Shown here one piece after another: positions 25,401 through 59,863 of a stretch of DNA of 64,000 bases. The notes under the pieces are model-generated. The model was not told the DNA's origin, ran no database searches, and worked only from the letters and a program-made list of their open reading frames with translations. The translations under genes and the position numbers were made by a program. The stretch comes from Cristatella mucedo (taxonomy: Eukaryota > Bryozoa > Phylactolaemata > Cristatellidae), in NCBI GenBank assembly GCA_009760855.2, contig WPIO01000008.1:1400001-1464000 (forward strand). Direction: 5' to 3'. Each line of letters begins with the position of its first letter. Position 1 is the stretch's first letter.

Positions 25401-27648
25401 CACACATCCCGATGAAGCAACACCGAAATCTGAGGACTAGAGTGACCAGCAGCACAGTGCCATACTAACACCTTGTCAGTGACTCTCAGAAGATGGGCAT
25501 GCAAGTCAAAGTCGTCTGCAGTGCGTTCACGATGAAACGTTGGCGCATGTTTTGATAGTGTGCCTTTTCCAAAGTATCCCTGCAAAATAGTTTTTTCCGG
25601 CAATACGGCACTGCTCTTTGTCCTGACGACATTAAGATATAGCACAAAAACATAATGGAATAGAGAAAGATCGTTTTGGTTCACATATCAGATCTACCGA
25701 GAGAACGAACGTTGTAAGTTCTAGCAAAAGCACATCTTAACATTTTCCTTTACTCTATCTTCTAAGAGGGCCCATCCTTCTGATATATCTGCTTAACAAA
25801 CGGCTGGAATGGTACAAATTTGGTATGACATTCCAATAATCCAAGCACTCTAAGCTGTGTCACCTATCGCGACAGGCCTTCCAACGATGACATTAACAAA
25901 GACATGGTGAATAAACCTATGATCTGGGAACAACAAAAGGAGGAGTCTTTTGCTACACCCACTTAGTCTTTGTGGAGTTACAGTGTTACATAACATTCGA
26001 TGAGACTTTCCAGTTTCTGAGTGACCATCAGCTTGCCCATAATCATTGTTGGTCTTGTCACAATTCACTTTAAGAAAGTTAGCTGTCATCGTTGATACCT
26101 AGAACTATTCCTATCCTTCCTTTCTACGTAACGTAGTTTGTGCTACCAGCTTATGCACCATTCATTTCCACATTTTCCTGCTGTTTTACACGTTATAAAA
26201 AAATAAAAAGTAACTGCCCTAGAAATGGGGTCTTCTTGGATATTGTGACAGCCCTCCGCACGACCTGTCTCTGGCTGGGTAGCACGACCGAACAACAAGC
26301 CTGCTGCTGGCTCCAACACTAAGCACTTTACTCTGGCTTGGTCCAGCAATTAAGGTGCTCGCCCCGACCAAGGTCTGAGGTCGTGGGCTCGAGCCCCGAG
26401 GCATATGTGAAGCACCTGAATAGTGATTAAGTTCTCTTACGGTGCTATACAAATGAGTTATATGTATACTCTTCAAATCCACTCCGGCCAAGCTCAGTCT
26501 ATGCACTCTAGACAGTTGGAAGGGGTCTACGGATCCAGCCCTCCCTCCCTTGTACTACTTCGGCAGGCCATGCATGTGTTGTTTTTGCACTGTCGAGCCA
26601 TTATTAGTTCCGAACCAGCCCGACAGCTGGCGGCAGTTTGCGGTTGATGGATGTCCCCGCAGATGCCACTAATGCATGGATTTGGGCAGGACTGCCGAGT
26701 CATCGTCTGCCCTCCATCACTAGTGAGCCTGCCCTGCCCCTGCTTAGACAGTCTGAACCCCAGTGAGGTCTCTGTCCAATGCTCACAGGCTGCATAGTCA
26801 TGTTCCCTCACAGATACTCTCGAGGGGAGTCACATTACCATGAGATATATAGCTATACGTGGACAGAAAGCATTCTAGCACCATGCAAGGAGCTGTACAA
26901 GTCATCAACCGACAGTGTGGCACCAGTGCACATTCATAGCTGCCTCGTGCTTCAGCCTTGTACAATGCAGCAATTACGAGCCACCAGCTAACTCGCTCCA
27001 GCAAAAAAAGCAAGCACGGCGCACCACACACTGGCCTTCTCGACTCACCACAGCACACTTAATCGACTAGGCTTAACGCTACGGCCGACTTAGGCACGTA
27101 AATCAGCTACATGAACGAGGCCTTGCACTCATCAAACGACAAAACCGGCCATCGTTGCACGTTAAAAACATTGACACAAGCACCCCTTTTAATTAAAGGC
27201 ATCAAGAAACAAATGCGTACATTAATACTAGCAGCGGTAAAAAAATGGTGAGCTTATTAACAGCCAAAGCACGACTCGAACCCACAACCCCCCGGCCGTG
27301 AAGAGCGAGCACAGGAGCCCTGGGTCAAGGACCTAGGAAAAAACATACCGCTAGGCCGCCGGCACAAAGACATCCGCTGTCAGCTGACAACCGAAAAAGC
27401 ACTAAATCGATTGCTGCGCCATCGCTATATAGATCGGGCTGAGCGCCAGCGCTATGACAGACCATATGGTAGAGTCGCAGCGCGGCATCCCTCTGCTGAA
27501 CGAACACCCGGTCGCGCGATAGATGGCCCGTGTACGTGGGCCAGTGGCAGCTGCCAGCGCCAGGCCCGACTGGAACAGGCAGCGCACGAGGAGGGCCTCT
27601 CGGGGCACCAGGTTTTCTCCTGGCGACTCGGCTCTGTCTTGCCTCCAT
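19481..27648 (-). CDS. TSEN2: tRNA-splicing endonuclease catalytic subunit Sen2
   Basis: Sen2 cuts the 5' splice site of intron-containing pre-tRNA within the nuclear TSEN heterotetramer. Resolved exons: 27648-27463, 25579-25472, central region ending at 23168, 20813-20492, 20023-19860, 19651-19481 (TGA). Recognisable stretches are DRVFVQQRDAALRLY, GYFGKGTLSKHAPTF, EHLELLLEE, AFFLAYGLGCLKV, YVAYHYLRSKGWVPRDGLRF, YKAGPPYYHASYSVIVVPVD and RVTENVNK followed by ELLICYV. The catalytic triad of human Sen2 (Tyr369, His377, Lys416) corresponds to the Tyr of YKAGPP, the His of YYHASYS and the Lys of VNK, all present, so activity is expected. An in-frame ATG at 27747 would add 33 residues; I prefer 27648 for its better context (G at -3 and +4). 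Possible poly(A) signal AATAAA at 19092-19087. Confidence 0.9.
20492..20813 (-). CDS. TSEN2: TSEN2 exon with lineage-specific insertion
   Basis: This 322-bp exon opens after the acceptor tttgtag and encodes AFFLAYGLGCLKVM. About 50 residues without obvious family similarity follow (Asn, Ser, Arg and acidic residues). The family sequence then resumes at ALDLGSLWQTMCTGQPRFVP and runs to GWVPRDGLRFGVDF. In human TSEN2 only about 13 residues separate the corresponding blocks. A possible internal acceptor (ggatttag before 20614) would remove part of the insertion, but the frame is open throughout and both flanks are in the same frame, so a single exon is the simpler reading. Confidence 0.82.
20915..21722. 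repeat. 0.8-kb foldback (inverted-repeat) element
   Basis: The left arm (20915 to about 21200) and the right arm (about 21435-21722) are inverted copies. Matching landmarks, left arm versus reverse complement of the right, are taacgtcaag, tcaggaca, ggtacctt.caaaagacaagc, agaaat, aagttc, acttccac, caacatgttga, cttggta and cgaggtacatttgtgaagct. I estimate roughly 75-80% identity by eye. The spacer is about 230 bp. No transposase frame is visible. It lies in a TSEN2 intron. Confidence 0.8.
22425..22560 (+). mobile_element. Second tRNA-like SINE family copy in TSEN2 intron
   Basis: Colinear with 38440-38610 over about 110 bp, including the B-box region and the aatgaggctgttaaatc block. It lies in the intron between TSEN2 exons ending at 23168 and starting at 20813. 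Confidence 0.55.
23168..24149 (-). CDS. TSEN2: TSEN2 central region, exon limits unresolved
   Basis: A 452-codon open frame runs from 24160 to 22802. It is rich in Ala, Ser and acidic residues, and only its part up to 23168 is read here as coding. It ends in a Sen2-like helix, AVIHEHLELLLEE, which joins in phase to AFFLAYGLGC in the next exon if the donor is GAG|GCAGGT, a GC donor. A GT donor four bases downstream (GCAG|GTGGCA) would break the frame. At 24149, after a good acceptor (ttgctgtccag), a different frame reads CQSKKEKVRYRQSLQLLEAN, which resembles the basic helical segment that follows the GYFGKG motif in Sen2. A switch between the two frames must therefore be made by an intron I cannot place. 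The variable middle of Sen2 is poorly conserved in all species, so homology helps little here. Confidence 0.6.
24925..25055 (-). mobile_element. tRNA-like SINE with L2-type tail in TSEN2 intron
   Basis: On the minus strand: GGCTCAGGGCTAAGGTGCTT, a decayed B box, then GCCTGGATAGAGATTAAGTT and CTCCCAGGGCACTACGAATT. Same architecture as 26335-26465. Confidence 0.6.
26335..26465 (+). mobile_element. tRNA-like SINE with L2-type tail in TSEN2 intron 1
   Basis: aattaaggtgctcgccccga, gtcgtgggctcgagccccga (B-box region), gcatatgtgaagcacctgaa and attaagttctcttacggtgc follow one another as in the other SINE copies. Confidence 0.65.
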
Positions 27649-28284
27649 TGCCCAAGAGGTATCGAATCTATCTACAGCGGCGAGACAGCGTCTTCCATAG
27701 GCGCCGCCATGACGGAAGGTGTTAACTGAACCAGAACGCACAATCATCGTTGCAGTACGTGGGATCTATTAGCCCCGAGTCAATCAACAATGTAACATAT
27801 TAGTTTTATTAATAAATTAAAAGTTAATTGGCTCAAGTCATGAAGGTTAAGCCTCGGCAGATGTAAAGTCGGCAGGTAACACCGAGGTCGACCTTCCCGC
27901 CGCCCCCCACTAGCGTGAGCGCCGGATAGCTAATTAAAATTCGCTAACTCGCCACCCGTTCTGCGCTATCTTCTCGCATAAGGGAATTTCGGGTTCGCAG
28001 AGCTGTGCAGCAGCGCACACCCAATGCACGGCGAGCAGTTGGAAGGAGCACGATAGAGCGGCGATTCTCAGCGGAGTCTTTTCAGCGAGTTTCCGGAGGG
28101 CGGCGACTTAGGCGGCGGGCACGAGGTGGCCAGTCGGTAACACGATCCCGACAGCCATTACCTGGCCCCGCCAGCAGTCGCGGCAAGGCTGCCGAGAGCC
28201 GTGGCCTCGGAGATAACGGCGCGCAATTTCGACGCGAGAGTCTTAACCCCCGCGGTCGCTCGCGGGAGCGAGCTCCGCCCGACC
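27649..28284. promoter_or_regulatory. Head-to-head TSEN2/SMO intergenic region
   Basis: The start codons of TSEN2 (minus strand, 27648) and Smoothened (plus strand, 28285) are 636 bp apart and point away from each other. No TATA box is obvious. The SMO side is GC- and CpG-rich, while an AT-rich stretch with TTAATT-like motifs lies near 27790-27960. A shared bidirectional promoter is inferred from distance and orientation only. The upstream TSEN2 ATG at 27747 would narrow the gap to about 540 bp. Confidence 0.5.
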
Positions 28285-50906
<22,622 letters not shown>

Positions 50907-51580
50907 TTTGCTGTCTTTTTCTGTCAGCTGTTCTTCGCTCTAAAATCCAGATCGATGGCTAGCTGCTAGTTAGTCTTGAGCGTTGATGACCTAGCTCGAA
51001 CGGCTAATCTTCCACTGGACAATATTCTCACCCTCACGGCTTGTCTTCCGTGTCAAGGAGGACGGCGACCTCGAGGCGTGTTTCTCACGGCAGACGAAAC
51101 CGCGTATGTACACACCGCCGCCGCCGCCGCGGCAAGTGAAATTGGGCGCATCCATGCGGCCGCGGCATATGAAGTTGGGCGCTTCCACGCGGAGCCGGCA
51201 CGTGAGCCAGTATGCATTCACGCGGCCGTGGTATGGGAATCCAGTGTCTCAACGATCTATATCGATCGCTATCGATAGCGATCGCTGCTGGAAAGAAGCT
51301 CGACCCGCTCGACCAGGAGCAGGTGCCGACAGTATGTAGCGGTTTCGTGCCACGAAAGCTAGAATGATCAGGCGGCTTGCACACGATGTTTCGATGTTCG
51401 CTAGGTTTCATACTGCTGAAGCTCATAAAAGCAAATCGCTGCTTAGTCGTTTTTTTTCTCCGACAGCTGATGACGCTTGAGCGGTTACCCTGTGCATTTC
51501 TAGTACTTTTGTGCAGCCGTTTACCAACTTTTTAAAACTTGAATAATTTTTAAGAAATAAATGTTATACGCGTACCCTCT
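50907..51580 (+). other. SMO: SMO 3' UTR and probable poly(A) site
   Basis: After the stop codon no conserved frame continues. An AATAAA hexamer lies at 51556-51561, and the next exon on this strand belongs to IF1 more than 2 kb away. The UTR contains a short inverted repeat around 51262-51280 (cgatcgctatcgatagcgat). Confidence 0.55.
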
Positions 51581-52532
51581 CGACGCTTGCGTTTCAGTGG
51601 GTTCTCGAACGAGAATAGCAACGAAATACGGACTAGCGCATCTAGCGATCTTTGGACATTGAAACCTGGCAGCTCGCGAAGTGCTTTAGGATCGTCAGTG
51701 GCCGCAGAGATCCTCTGCTGAATTGTATGTGCTAGCGGCTAGCGGTAAAGGCCGAGCTCGTCAGCCACGGCCACGGCTTTTCGATTACGATTACGAAATC
51801 GCTCTTAAAACGAGGTGCTGTAACCTGCAGCGACTCCTGCATGAGCCCTAAGAGCTGCCTGCCACTGGCAAGGTACCGGCAGCTGCAGGCCCCGAATCTG
51901 CCACCGGTCACGTCCTTGGCGATCCGAAGCTGCGAATACTCACTCAAAGCTTCTAATATTCAATAAAGGTAGCAGATACAATTGGAAAAATATGAGTATT
52001 TAGCTGAGAATTAAATTGTACAACGTCACTGCGGGCGTTGACAGGTGCCGACTGCTCCGGAAGTATACAAACAGGTCGTATCCCGATCGCGAAAAGATTT
52101 TAGTTTAGTGCGAGGAATGGCGTACGACCGGAAGCAGATGAGCAGGTGTGTGAGAGTACACTCTTTGAACCGTGTACAAAGAATGTTCAATTTAGAAACT
52201 CAATAGAATACGACCACCCCCCTAAAGAAACTGCAGCCCTCTGGAAATTGACACCAAACCGCATTCACTCCCCAATGCGAGTCGCTACGGCAACCATCTA
52301 TCTAGCCATATGTAAAAAAAAGTAAACGGTCGATCCCTTCAGAGAAACACCTCTATCTGCGACAGCGGCAAACTTCTACAGCCACTGCACACATACTATT
52401 TTTTATTCGTGAATTAAATGTACTAATTCCTTGTAACCTGGTCGTCCCCTTCCTAAAAGTTAGGATTGATCTCCTAAAATAAATATATACATATAGCATA
52501 GTTCTTAGTTTAGCGGTCCGCTGATGGAGCGG

Positions 52533-52579
<47 letters not shown>

Positions 52580-53968
52580 AGGCATCGAGTGTGGACCGCT
52601 GTGTCGACCGCACCACCCATGCTGCTGCTGCCGTTTCTTCGCGATTGGCGCTAATGCCTCACCTACCGCTCATACTAACGCACGATTGGCAGAACATCTG
52701 CCACTAAATGCGCTGTGCCGCTAATGGCTAGGGAACTTCCCAGATTAGGGAAATTCCTCGACTCGAGGATGTTCTCCGACCTGGCGGTTATTACGCGAGC
52801 TCTCATGCTCTGAGAGGAATGACGATCGAGGTTCCTTCACCGCTAACGTTCGTGGTCAGGCCTTCGAGAGACTCCACGAGATCTGCCGCCGCCGGAGCCT
52901 CAGGCGACACTACAGCGTCGTTTGCGCCGCTCCTCGGTCGTTGTAGCCTTCGTGCTGTCGGCTCGGCGGTAAGAGACGCGGCATGCGAATGCTGCGGCGC
53001 CGGTTAATTACTTTACCGCGTGGGGGAGCCACTGGAAGGCGACAGAGGCTGCCAGAGCATTCGGGGAGGGGGCGGAGAGGAACGCTGGCCTGACGTGGAC
53101 GCATCCCCGCTCTGAGGGCTTCCAGCTTCCGAGCTCTATCGAAATACACGAGGAATTCACTACTGCTAAACGTAACATTTTGTACCCAGGCTAGGTTCGG
53201 TTGGCTGTGACAGGACAGCTCTAATGTAGTTAGGGTCACCGGCTAGGCCGGGCCTAGAACTAGAGTTGTCTAGTTCCCTTGTTGTTGTTGGCGTGTGCGA
53301 TGTTATAAAAAGGTTTAGCATGACGACGCTCGTCTTAATCTAGCTCGCCGGCATGGCGAGCGGCTGTGTGGCCTGAGCACGGCGGGGCTTGGCAAGGAAA
53401 TAGCCTCTGACCCCTGGAACTCAGCTACAATTATACCGAGGCCGTGTTCTACAGCACAGGTAGCTAAGTGGATCCTGCACGGCTGCGCTAGCCTCAAAAC
53501 GGCGATTGACTGAATGCGTCGCGGACCGAAACGTGTCGTCCGTGGCCGAGGTTATAGCGATGCTAGTGACTAAGGCGACCCGCGAGGCTCGTATATCGAC
53601 GAGCCTCGTCGATACGCACCAGAGCTAGCAAGTAAGAAGCGAGTGGCACCGTCGGAGAATAATCCCGGAGCAAAATGTCCTGGTTGTAACGCCGCGGTCG
53701 CAATGCCACGTGCCCAAATGCCCGCCGGAGTTCGACAGGCCAGCTGTTGCCTGCCCGTCCAATGTACGAGCGAATCGCGCCTGTTTCAGACGTGCTGGTG
53801 CGCATCCTCCGCGGCAGAGTTGCTAGCGGGACGCGCTCGAGCGGCTCTGACGGGCGAGTGACGTAATCATCCAATCTCGGCGGCACTCGCCAGCCGGAAT
53901 CCGCCATGCCGACAGCCAAGTTCCGGAGAACGCCGGATCCGTTAAGCGGAAATACGGGCGTCGAAAAC
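51581..53968. other. Spacer between SMO and IF1
   Basis: No gene recognised. A (CT)n tract lies at 52538-52578. 53500-53968 is CpG-rich and TATA-less and presumably holds the IF1 promoter. Long open frames across 53563-54696 on the minus strand reflect GC content and overlap IF1 exons 1-2. Confidence 0.55.
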
Positions 53969-56900
53969 ATGGCGCTAGCGAGGTGCTCGGCAGTCTTGCG
54001 CAGCTTGTGGTGAGTGCGATGTTCGCATTCTGTGGTCATTGCTCCAGCGTTTCGTTTCCTGCATTTAGTCATTTCGTGCGTTGTCAAATTGCTGCCGCGC
54101 CTGCATGTTGCTGCGTCGGCTCTGGCGTTTCGCCGCCTGGTGGTACGCGGCTGCACCCGCGCCTGCAGGTTTCCTCGATTTACCGGTGTACGGTTGTATG
54201 CGCCCAGCAAGCTGCTATGCGGTGCCGCACAACGAGTACACCATTTTTGTAGCAACGTGAAGCTCGCACCAGCTGTGTGCGTTAGAGCGATGTCTACGGG
54301 TGACGTCGGAAGCGGCGCTGGCAAGGTGAGAGCACTCCCACCCAGCCGTCGCGCCCTGCGACCCAACGCAGCCGCCTCGTTGTCCGTTGTCGCTCTCCTA
54401 GCGGCCGCTCGCGCTCGTCCAGCTGCCAGCAATAAATAAATAAATTGGAATTTGAAAATGTATAGGTAAATTGGAAGCCACGGGGCGGGGAGAAGCCTGA
54501 GTAGTTCGCAGGCACGGCCCTGTGCCAGTTGCATGCAGGGTGGCAGCGCCGGGCGTCGCCGGCCGGCTTTATTCCCAGCCGTCGCTCGTGCTTTCTTGTG
54601 ACATCTTAAATAGGACCGCGTTCGTGCGCCCTGCCACTGGCACTTGTCTCGTCGACACCTGCCACTTGTCTCATCGACAGGCGTTCCGTGGTTCAAATAT
54701 TGTCGGCCGGAAATGCTGTGCTAACTAAGCGTTGCTTGCTGCAGCAGCAGCAGCGGGTGCAGCTCGATGCCTGACCTGGAGCTCCAGGTGGCCCCGCAGC
54801 ACCCCCTGCTCGGCGCTTGTTCGAGAGGGCCGCAGCGTGGCTGCCGCCTCACCGCCACGCATTGCACCTGTGCATTCGCAGTGCCACAGTGTGGTGCTGC
54901 GGCCGCCGCTGCACCTTCAGGCTGAGGCTGAGGTGCACATTGCCGCGCCGCTGTACTTGCACTCGGCCTCACACGCCGCCTCGTGCCTCGTGTCTTTTCA
55001 GGGCGGCGGAAGCGGCGGGTCCATCAGGTACTTACTTCGCTTACCCTGGTCGCGACCGTCACTTACTTTATGACGCAAGCCGTAGCTAAGCGCTGCATCC
55101 GCCTCGTCCGCAAGGTCGCAAGGCCTGCCGCCTTTCCATTTAGGGAGAGCGGAGGATCTTTTGGAAGGATGGAGGTTGCCAGAGAGGAGGAGTACTTCCG
55201 CCGACTGGTAAGCTCGGCGCCGGACCTTTGTGTGATTAAAAACAATGTCAAAGCTGCCTGTGCCTTGTCTAGCATGGCTGCGTCGGTCGTGTACTGTGCC
55301 CTTCTAAGTGGCCTGCTGCTGCCTCGCTTTGGTGTTGCTGCTGCAAGCTGCCGTGGAATAGGTGACCTAGGATCGTGCTTAAATGTCTCGGTCCCTTTGC
55401 GTGAGGTGCTTGTTTATTGTTGACCCGGGATGCACCTGTTCAGTGACGTGAGCAGCCTTGCTGCTGCTGCAGCTGCTTGCGACTCGGCCCGCAGGAAAAA
55501 GACTGACCGACCAGCGTGTGACGAGTTCCTGATGGTAGCCGGGCAAACGGCTGTAGTACTTGTGTGTGTGTGCACACATGTTTGTGCTTACGAGCCTGCT
55601 TGAGTGCATGTAACTTTTTCTTGAATTCTGGTTAGGCTGCTTCTAATAGCAGATAGCACTTTGCAGCCTGCACTGACGCACTCATTTGGAGTGCAAGTTC
55701 ACCATCCATCATCGCAGGCTTAATTCACCGTGGCTTGCATTGCTGCTGCGGTAAGCGCCACTCTGTGCTCCGGACGGATCACAACCGTTGGCCGTTCGTG
55801 AACCGGTCACACCGGCCGGGCCTTCGGTCCAAAGCCTTGTGTCACGACCAGGGCGCTTGGGAATGTCTTGCCTCTCCGTGTGTTGCTTTGGTGCTCAGAC
55901 GTGCTGCTGAAGGGAGTGTGGCATGCAAGTAACTCGCCTAGGATGTTGCAGTGACTGATTCAAGAGTAATAATAGTATAATAACACTAATAATAATAGAA
56001 TATATTTGTATAGCACCCTCAAAGAACTGAATCTCTCTCTCTCTCTCTCTGGGCACTTTACAGATACCGCGTGTAAAGCATTACCAAAGGCTTGGTGGTA
56101 ACATCCGAAAGCAGCAGGCATAGTGTATGCAGGTACATGTATACGAAGGACGAATGACAATGACCCACCAAATGCTGTAATAAACATGTGCGTTTTAAGC
56201 TTGTTTTTAAATGTCATGTCAGGAGACGTTGTGACATGCGTCGGTAGTGAGTTCCACGCTTTGGTATAAGACATGTGGAGAGCACTCTAAGAGAAGGAAG
56301 CTTCTAGTCGTAGAGACGTTTAGCAGTTGTTGTTGGAAGGGAATTATTAGGCAGCTGGGTGTGGGCTTAATGAAGGGTAGCACTTAACGAGTGACTCGTG
56401 TGTCCTTGGTCGCTTCTCCTGCTGTGACATGAAAGCCGACGTAATGCTGAAAAAGGAATTAATTTAGCTTAGCTTTTAGATTCCTCGCTGTTTCGACTAT
56501 TCAAATGTTGCCTGCCCAATTCTTGCTGGCGTCTGCCCTTGCAACTTGCAACTTGTGAATGCAACGTTTAGAGCAGCAGCAGAATACTGAGCAGAATACT
56601 TGATCTTGGCATTAAAAACTGTCTCAAAAAATGTTATGTGACGTCTCACCTTCACCACCACTTCTTTCAGAGCAAGTAAGTGTGCAAGTAAGAGTTGTTG
56701 CAGGGCTTTTTTCGATCTGCACAGTAAGTGCACACTAGCATCTAAACAGCACAGCAGAAATCCTGTGCTCTTGCATGCAAGGTCCTCCCCCTCTCACTTT
56801 AGGAGAACAGTAATGGCCGACACATTTGAACGGCCTCGTAACCGAAAGTCGGCTGTTGTCCCCTGAGCAGCACTGTGCTGCTCAGTACAGTCGTGTTGGG

Positions 56901-59863
56901 ATGAGGGCTCCTCTGATGATTCTTGTGCAGTTTTAAACCAACGTGCACGTTCTCATGCACACGTGTGTGTGCGCTTGCCTGCCTTAGTATGTGGGTGTGC
57001 GTGCGCTCGTAGCTGCACGTGAGGTTGCATGTGGTCGGTTATGTCTGCATTTGCTTACATGATGAGGTGCCCATCCGAGCACTTCTTGACCGTCAGATGC
57101 CTTCAATAAAAATAGCAATAATAATGTTATTGCATTTGTGTAGCGCCCTCAGAGAACTTGAATCTTTTCTCGGGAACTTGGCATGTGCTGTAATGGAAGC
57201 ATGATAAGTGGTTAATGGCAACATGCACAGTGTAAGCATGTAAATATGGTCAGTGGTATTATGCAGTGTCAGCACGCATAAGTACATAAAGGACAAATCT
57301 CAAGGACACAGCAAATGCTTTGAGTAATAGGTGCGTTTTTAGCTTCTTTTTAAATGTCGTCAAGTCAGGGGATGTCATAGCTTCATTTGGGAGTGAGTTC
57401 CAGGCTTTGGGAGCATACGAACTACAGGCACAGTCGTCAAAGGATCTCTGTGGTTGGCTTGAGGCGTAGCTAAACGATTTCCCTCAGAAAAGCGGGTGTT
57501 ACTCTGCCTAGGCTGGTGGAAGTCACTGTGCTGCTCCTTGGTTTAGAGCCAGTGCATGTCGGTAAGAAATGGTGTATGATGTTGCAACTGCGACTCTCAC
57601 GACGTGGGCAAGCATGACTGCATAGCTTTGCACGAACCAATAGGTTCCTGATTGCGCAGGCCGGTATACCAACCATTGAGTTGCAGAATTCGAGATGGGA
57701 TGTCAGAATACACGGACCAATTCAGATGTAGTATCCCTGTTTAAACAGGGCCAACTTTTAGCTATGCTATATATGTGGCTGCTGCCGACCTTGGCACTTC
57801 CTTTTCAGTCGTCGTGAGCCATCACTTTTGGGCTACTCACTACTTCAACTACCTTCCTGTCTCAGCCATGCCTCCCTTTTTTGCGTGAGAAGAAGTCTGT
57901 TGGCTACCTAATGCTTACCGAAAGCCGCTGAGGCTTTGAGTGCGATGTAGAAGTTCTCTGAGTAACACCCACTTTGTCTTTGTGGAGTCATGGATGGAGA
58001 TACATTTTTACATATCTGAAAGTAGGCAGATTTGACTGGGGTGCTGATGTGTTCTTCTGGTGAAAGGTCGCTTAAGAGCATGACACCTAGATTTCGTGCA
58101 TATTCTGCATGGATATACTGGCAGAGCCGATTTTGGGCATTAATCTTTTCAATTTCTGAGACACTAGGTTTGCCCAAAGCTTGTATGTCGGTTTATCGTC
58201 ATTCAGTTTAAGAAAGTTTGCTGCCATCTGTCTCCAGATTTCAGCAATACAGGTAGCCAGGGAGTTGAGAGTTTGATGTGCTTGAATGCTGCAGAGGAAT
58301 CAAAGTATACCTGTAGGTTCAGCTGTGTGTCAGTAGCATAGAAGTGAATGCCGATATGGGACTTGGTAATCGCATCGGCATGAAGGAAAGGATAAATTGT
58401 GAAAAGAAGTGAAGCACTGAGCTCTGAAGCCTTTCACGGTCCATGCACGCATCTCTGCAAGCTTCCTCGTAGTAGCTGGGCAGTAAGAACTTGATGAAGG
58501 CCTGTTGAGAATGATTGCCCACATCTGGATTCAGCATTATGTCAGGCCCTCTGAGAGGATAAGCAAAATGCCATAATAATAATAATAAGACATATGTGTA
58601 GCAACCTAAGAGAACTGAACATTTTCTGGTCACTTAAGCTACTAAGGAAGTGTCAGTTTGTGATCGATAGCATTTAGTATAGCATTTAGCTGGCAATGAC
58701 AGTTCTCATGGATGATGGCAAACGCTGTAAGCAGCTGGCAGCATTTGAACGTCGTTTTCAATATCATTAAAGTCAGGGAATGTCGTGATGTCAGTCAAGG
58801 GTAGGAGCACAGAAACTGAAGGAGTGGTTTCCAAAAGATATGAAGCTGTTAGAGGTGGTTTCCAAAAGATATGAAGCTGTTAGAGGCATAGCTTAATCGA
58901 TTATTAAGGAAACATTGTATTTTCTTTTAGGAAAAGGAGAAATTGGCCAACTTGAAACACCACCTCGAAGACGAAGTGCATCATCACGAGGCAGAAGTTC
59001 GCCGACTGCAGGTGTGTTCGTGGTTTTTGTATCCTTGGTAGATTTAGATCATTCGCTGTGCATGGTGAGTTTCTCTGTATCCATAGTATCTAGTAAACCT
59101 AACAGACAATCTCCCGTAGTTTCAATTAGGGCCTATTTGTGACTCGAATGCTTACGTAATCCTTGAGTAGTCATAGGATCTGAAAAATGATTTGATCGCT
59201 CGAGTATGAACTACCTTCCAATCAATGCTTCTCTCCGGTGAAAAGGTCCGTGGCCGTTTCCATGACAGTGACAAAACAGCACGACAACCTTTAATATTCT
59301 CAAATAATTTTGAGTGCTTGCATGGTCACTCGACTGTGGTCTGAAAGCAGAGCCCTCAGCGATATTATCTTTGAATTTCAGATTGAGCTGTTGCAGTTCT
59401 AGCAAGACTAGAAGCTTTTGTGTGGCAAGGAAGGCTGACTTAAAGTGAGCAAGTGTATACTTAAGTCTAGTTTACTTAAGCCAAGACCGTGTCAAGTACA
59501 CAAGCATAGCTGAAGCACAAGCTTATTATCTTTTTTGAGTTTGTCGGCAGGTGGAGCCATCGTGTGAGGCCATCACTGGTCTTTGTTGAATACGTGATGG
59601 TGCTACGTTCTAACAGCTTTCGTCTTAGCCTTTTTTATATCCACTCTTAATTCTAGCTGAAACGTGTGTTCTTTGCTTGACAACATATGATTGTGTTGTA
59701 GTCAGCACTCAGTTTTAGACTTAACGGTTGTTTTTTACTTTCGAACATGTTATCGCTAGCTGACCTGTGGAAATTCAGAAGTGCTGCTATTATTTTTCAG
59801 GATGAGATAACGCGACACAAGAAGAAGATAGATTATCTGAATTCACAGTCATATCATAAATGA
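53969..59863 (+). CDS. ATP5IF1: Mitochondrial ATP synthase inhibitor IF1
   Basis: IF1 blocks ATP hydrolysis by mitochondrial F1Fo-ATPase when the matrix becomes acidic. Six exons join to 115 residues: 53969-54009, 54253-54325, 55002-55027, 55144-55207, 58931-59011, 59801-59863 (TGA). The N-terminus MALARCSAVLRSL is basic and lacks acidic residues, as expected of a mitochondrial presequence, with processing probably near VRAMSTGD. Next come the Gly-rich GSGAGKGGGSGGSIR and the inhibitory segment ESGGSFGRMEVAREEEYFRR, the family hallmark. The C-terminal antiparallel coiled coil is KLANLKHHLEDEVHHHEAEV then ITRHKKKIDYL. The His-rich turn matches the pH-sensing histidines of mammalian IF1. Length is normal for the family. 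AATAAA at 59985-59990. Confidence 0.95.
55965..56345 (-). mobile_element. L2/CR1-like LINE 3' end in IF1 intron 4
   Basis: The minus strand encodes KAWNSLPTHVTTSPDMTFKN then KLKTHMFITAFGG, the classic WNSLP...FK..LKTHLF end of L2/CR1 reverse transcriptases. It is followed by a UTR and the tail AGAGAGATTCAGTTCTTTGA ending in TTATTATTAG-type repeats. Confidence 0.82.
57108..57485 (-). mobile_element. L2/CR1-like LINE 3' end in IF1 intron 4
   Basis: The minus strand reads APKAWNSLPNEAMTSPDLTT then FKKKLKTHLLLKAF, followed by about 180 bp of UTR and the family tail (GAGAAAAGATTCAAGTTCTC, GCGCTACACAAATGCAATAA). Unlike the copy at 840-1800 it is not interrupted by LINE-B. Confidence 0.82.
58575..58912 (-). 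mobile_element. L2/CR1-like LINE 3' end abutting IF1 exon 5
   Basis: It starts with an ATT-repeat tail and the family 3' tail (gagaactgaacattttctgg on the plus strand), continues through the UTR (gggaatgtcgtgatgtcagt), and ends about 20 bp before IF1 exon 5. A 31-bp direct duplication (gtggtttccaaaagatatga...) lies at 58835-58896. Confidence 0.7.

Noticed and set aside
51732-51947. Minus-strand open frame of 71 codons
   Set aside because: No similarity I can recognise, no splice context, and composition like the surrounding spacer.
53563-54696. 377-codon minus-strand open frame
   Set aside because: No recognisable domain, GC-driven, and antisense to IF1 exons 1-2.
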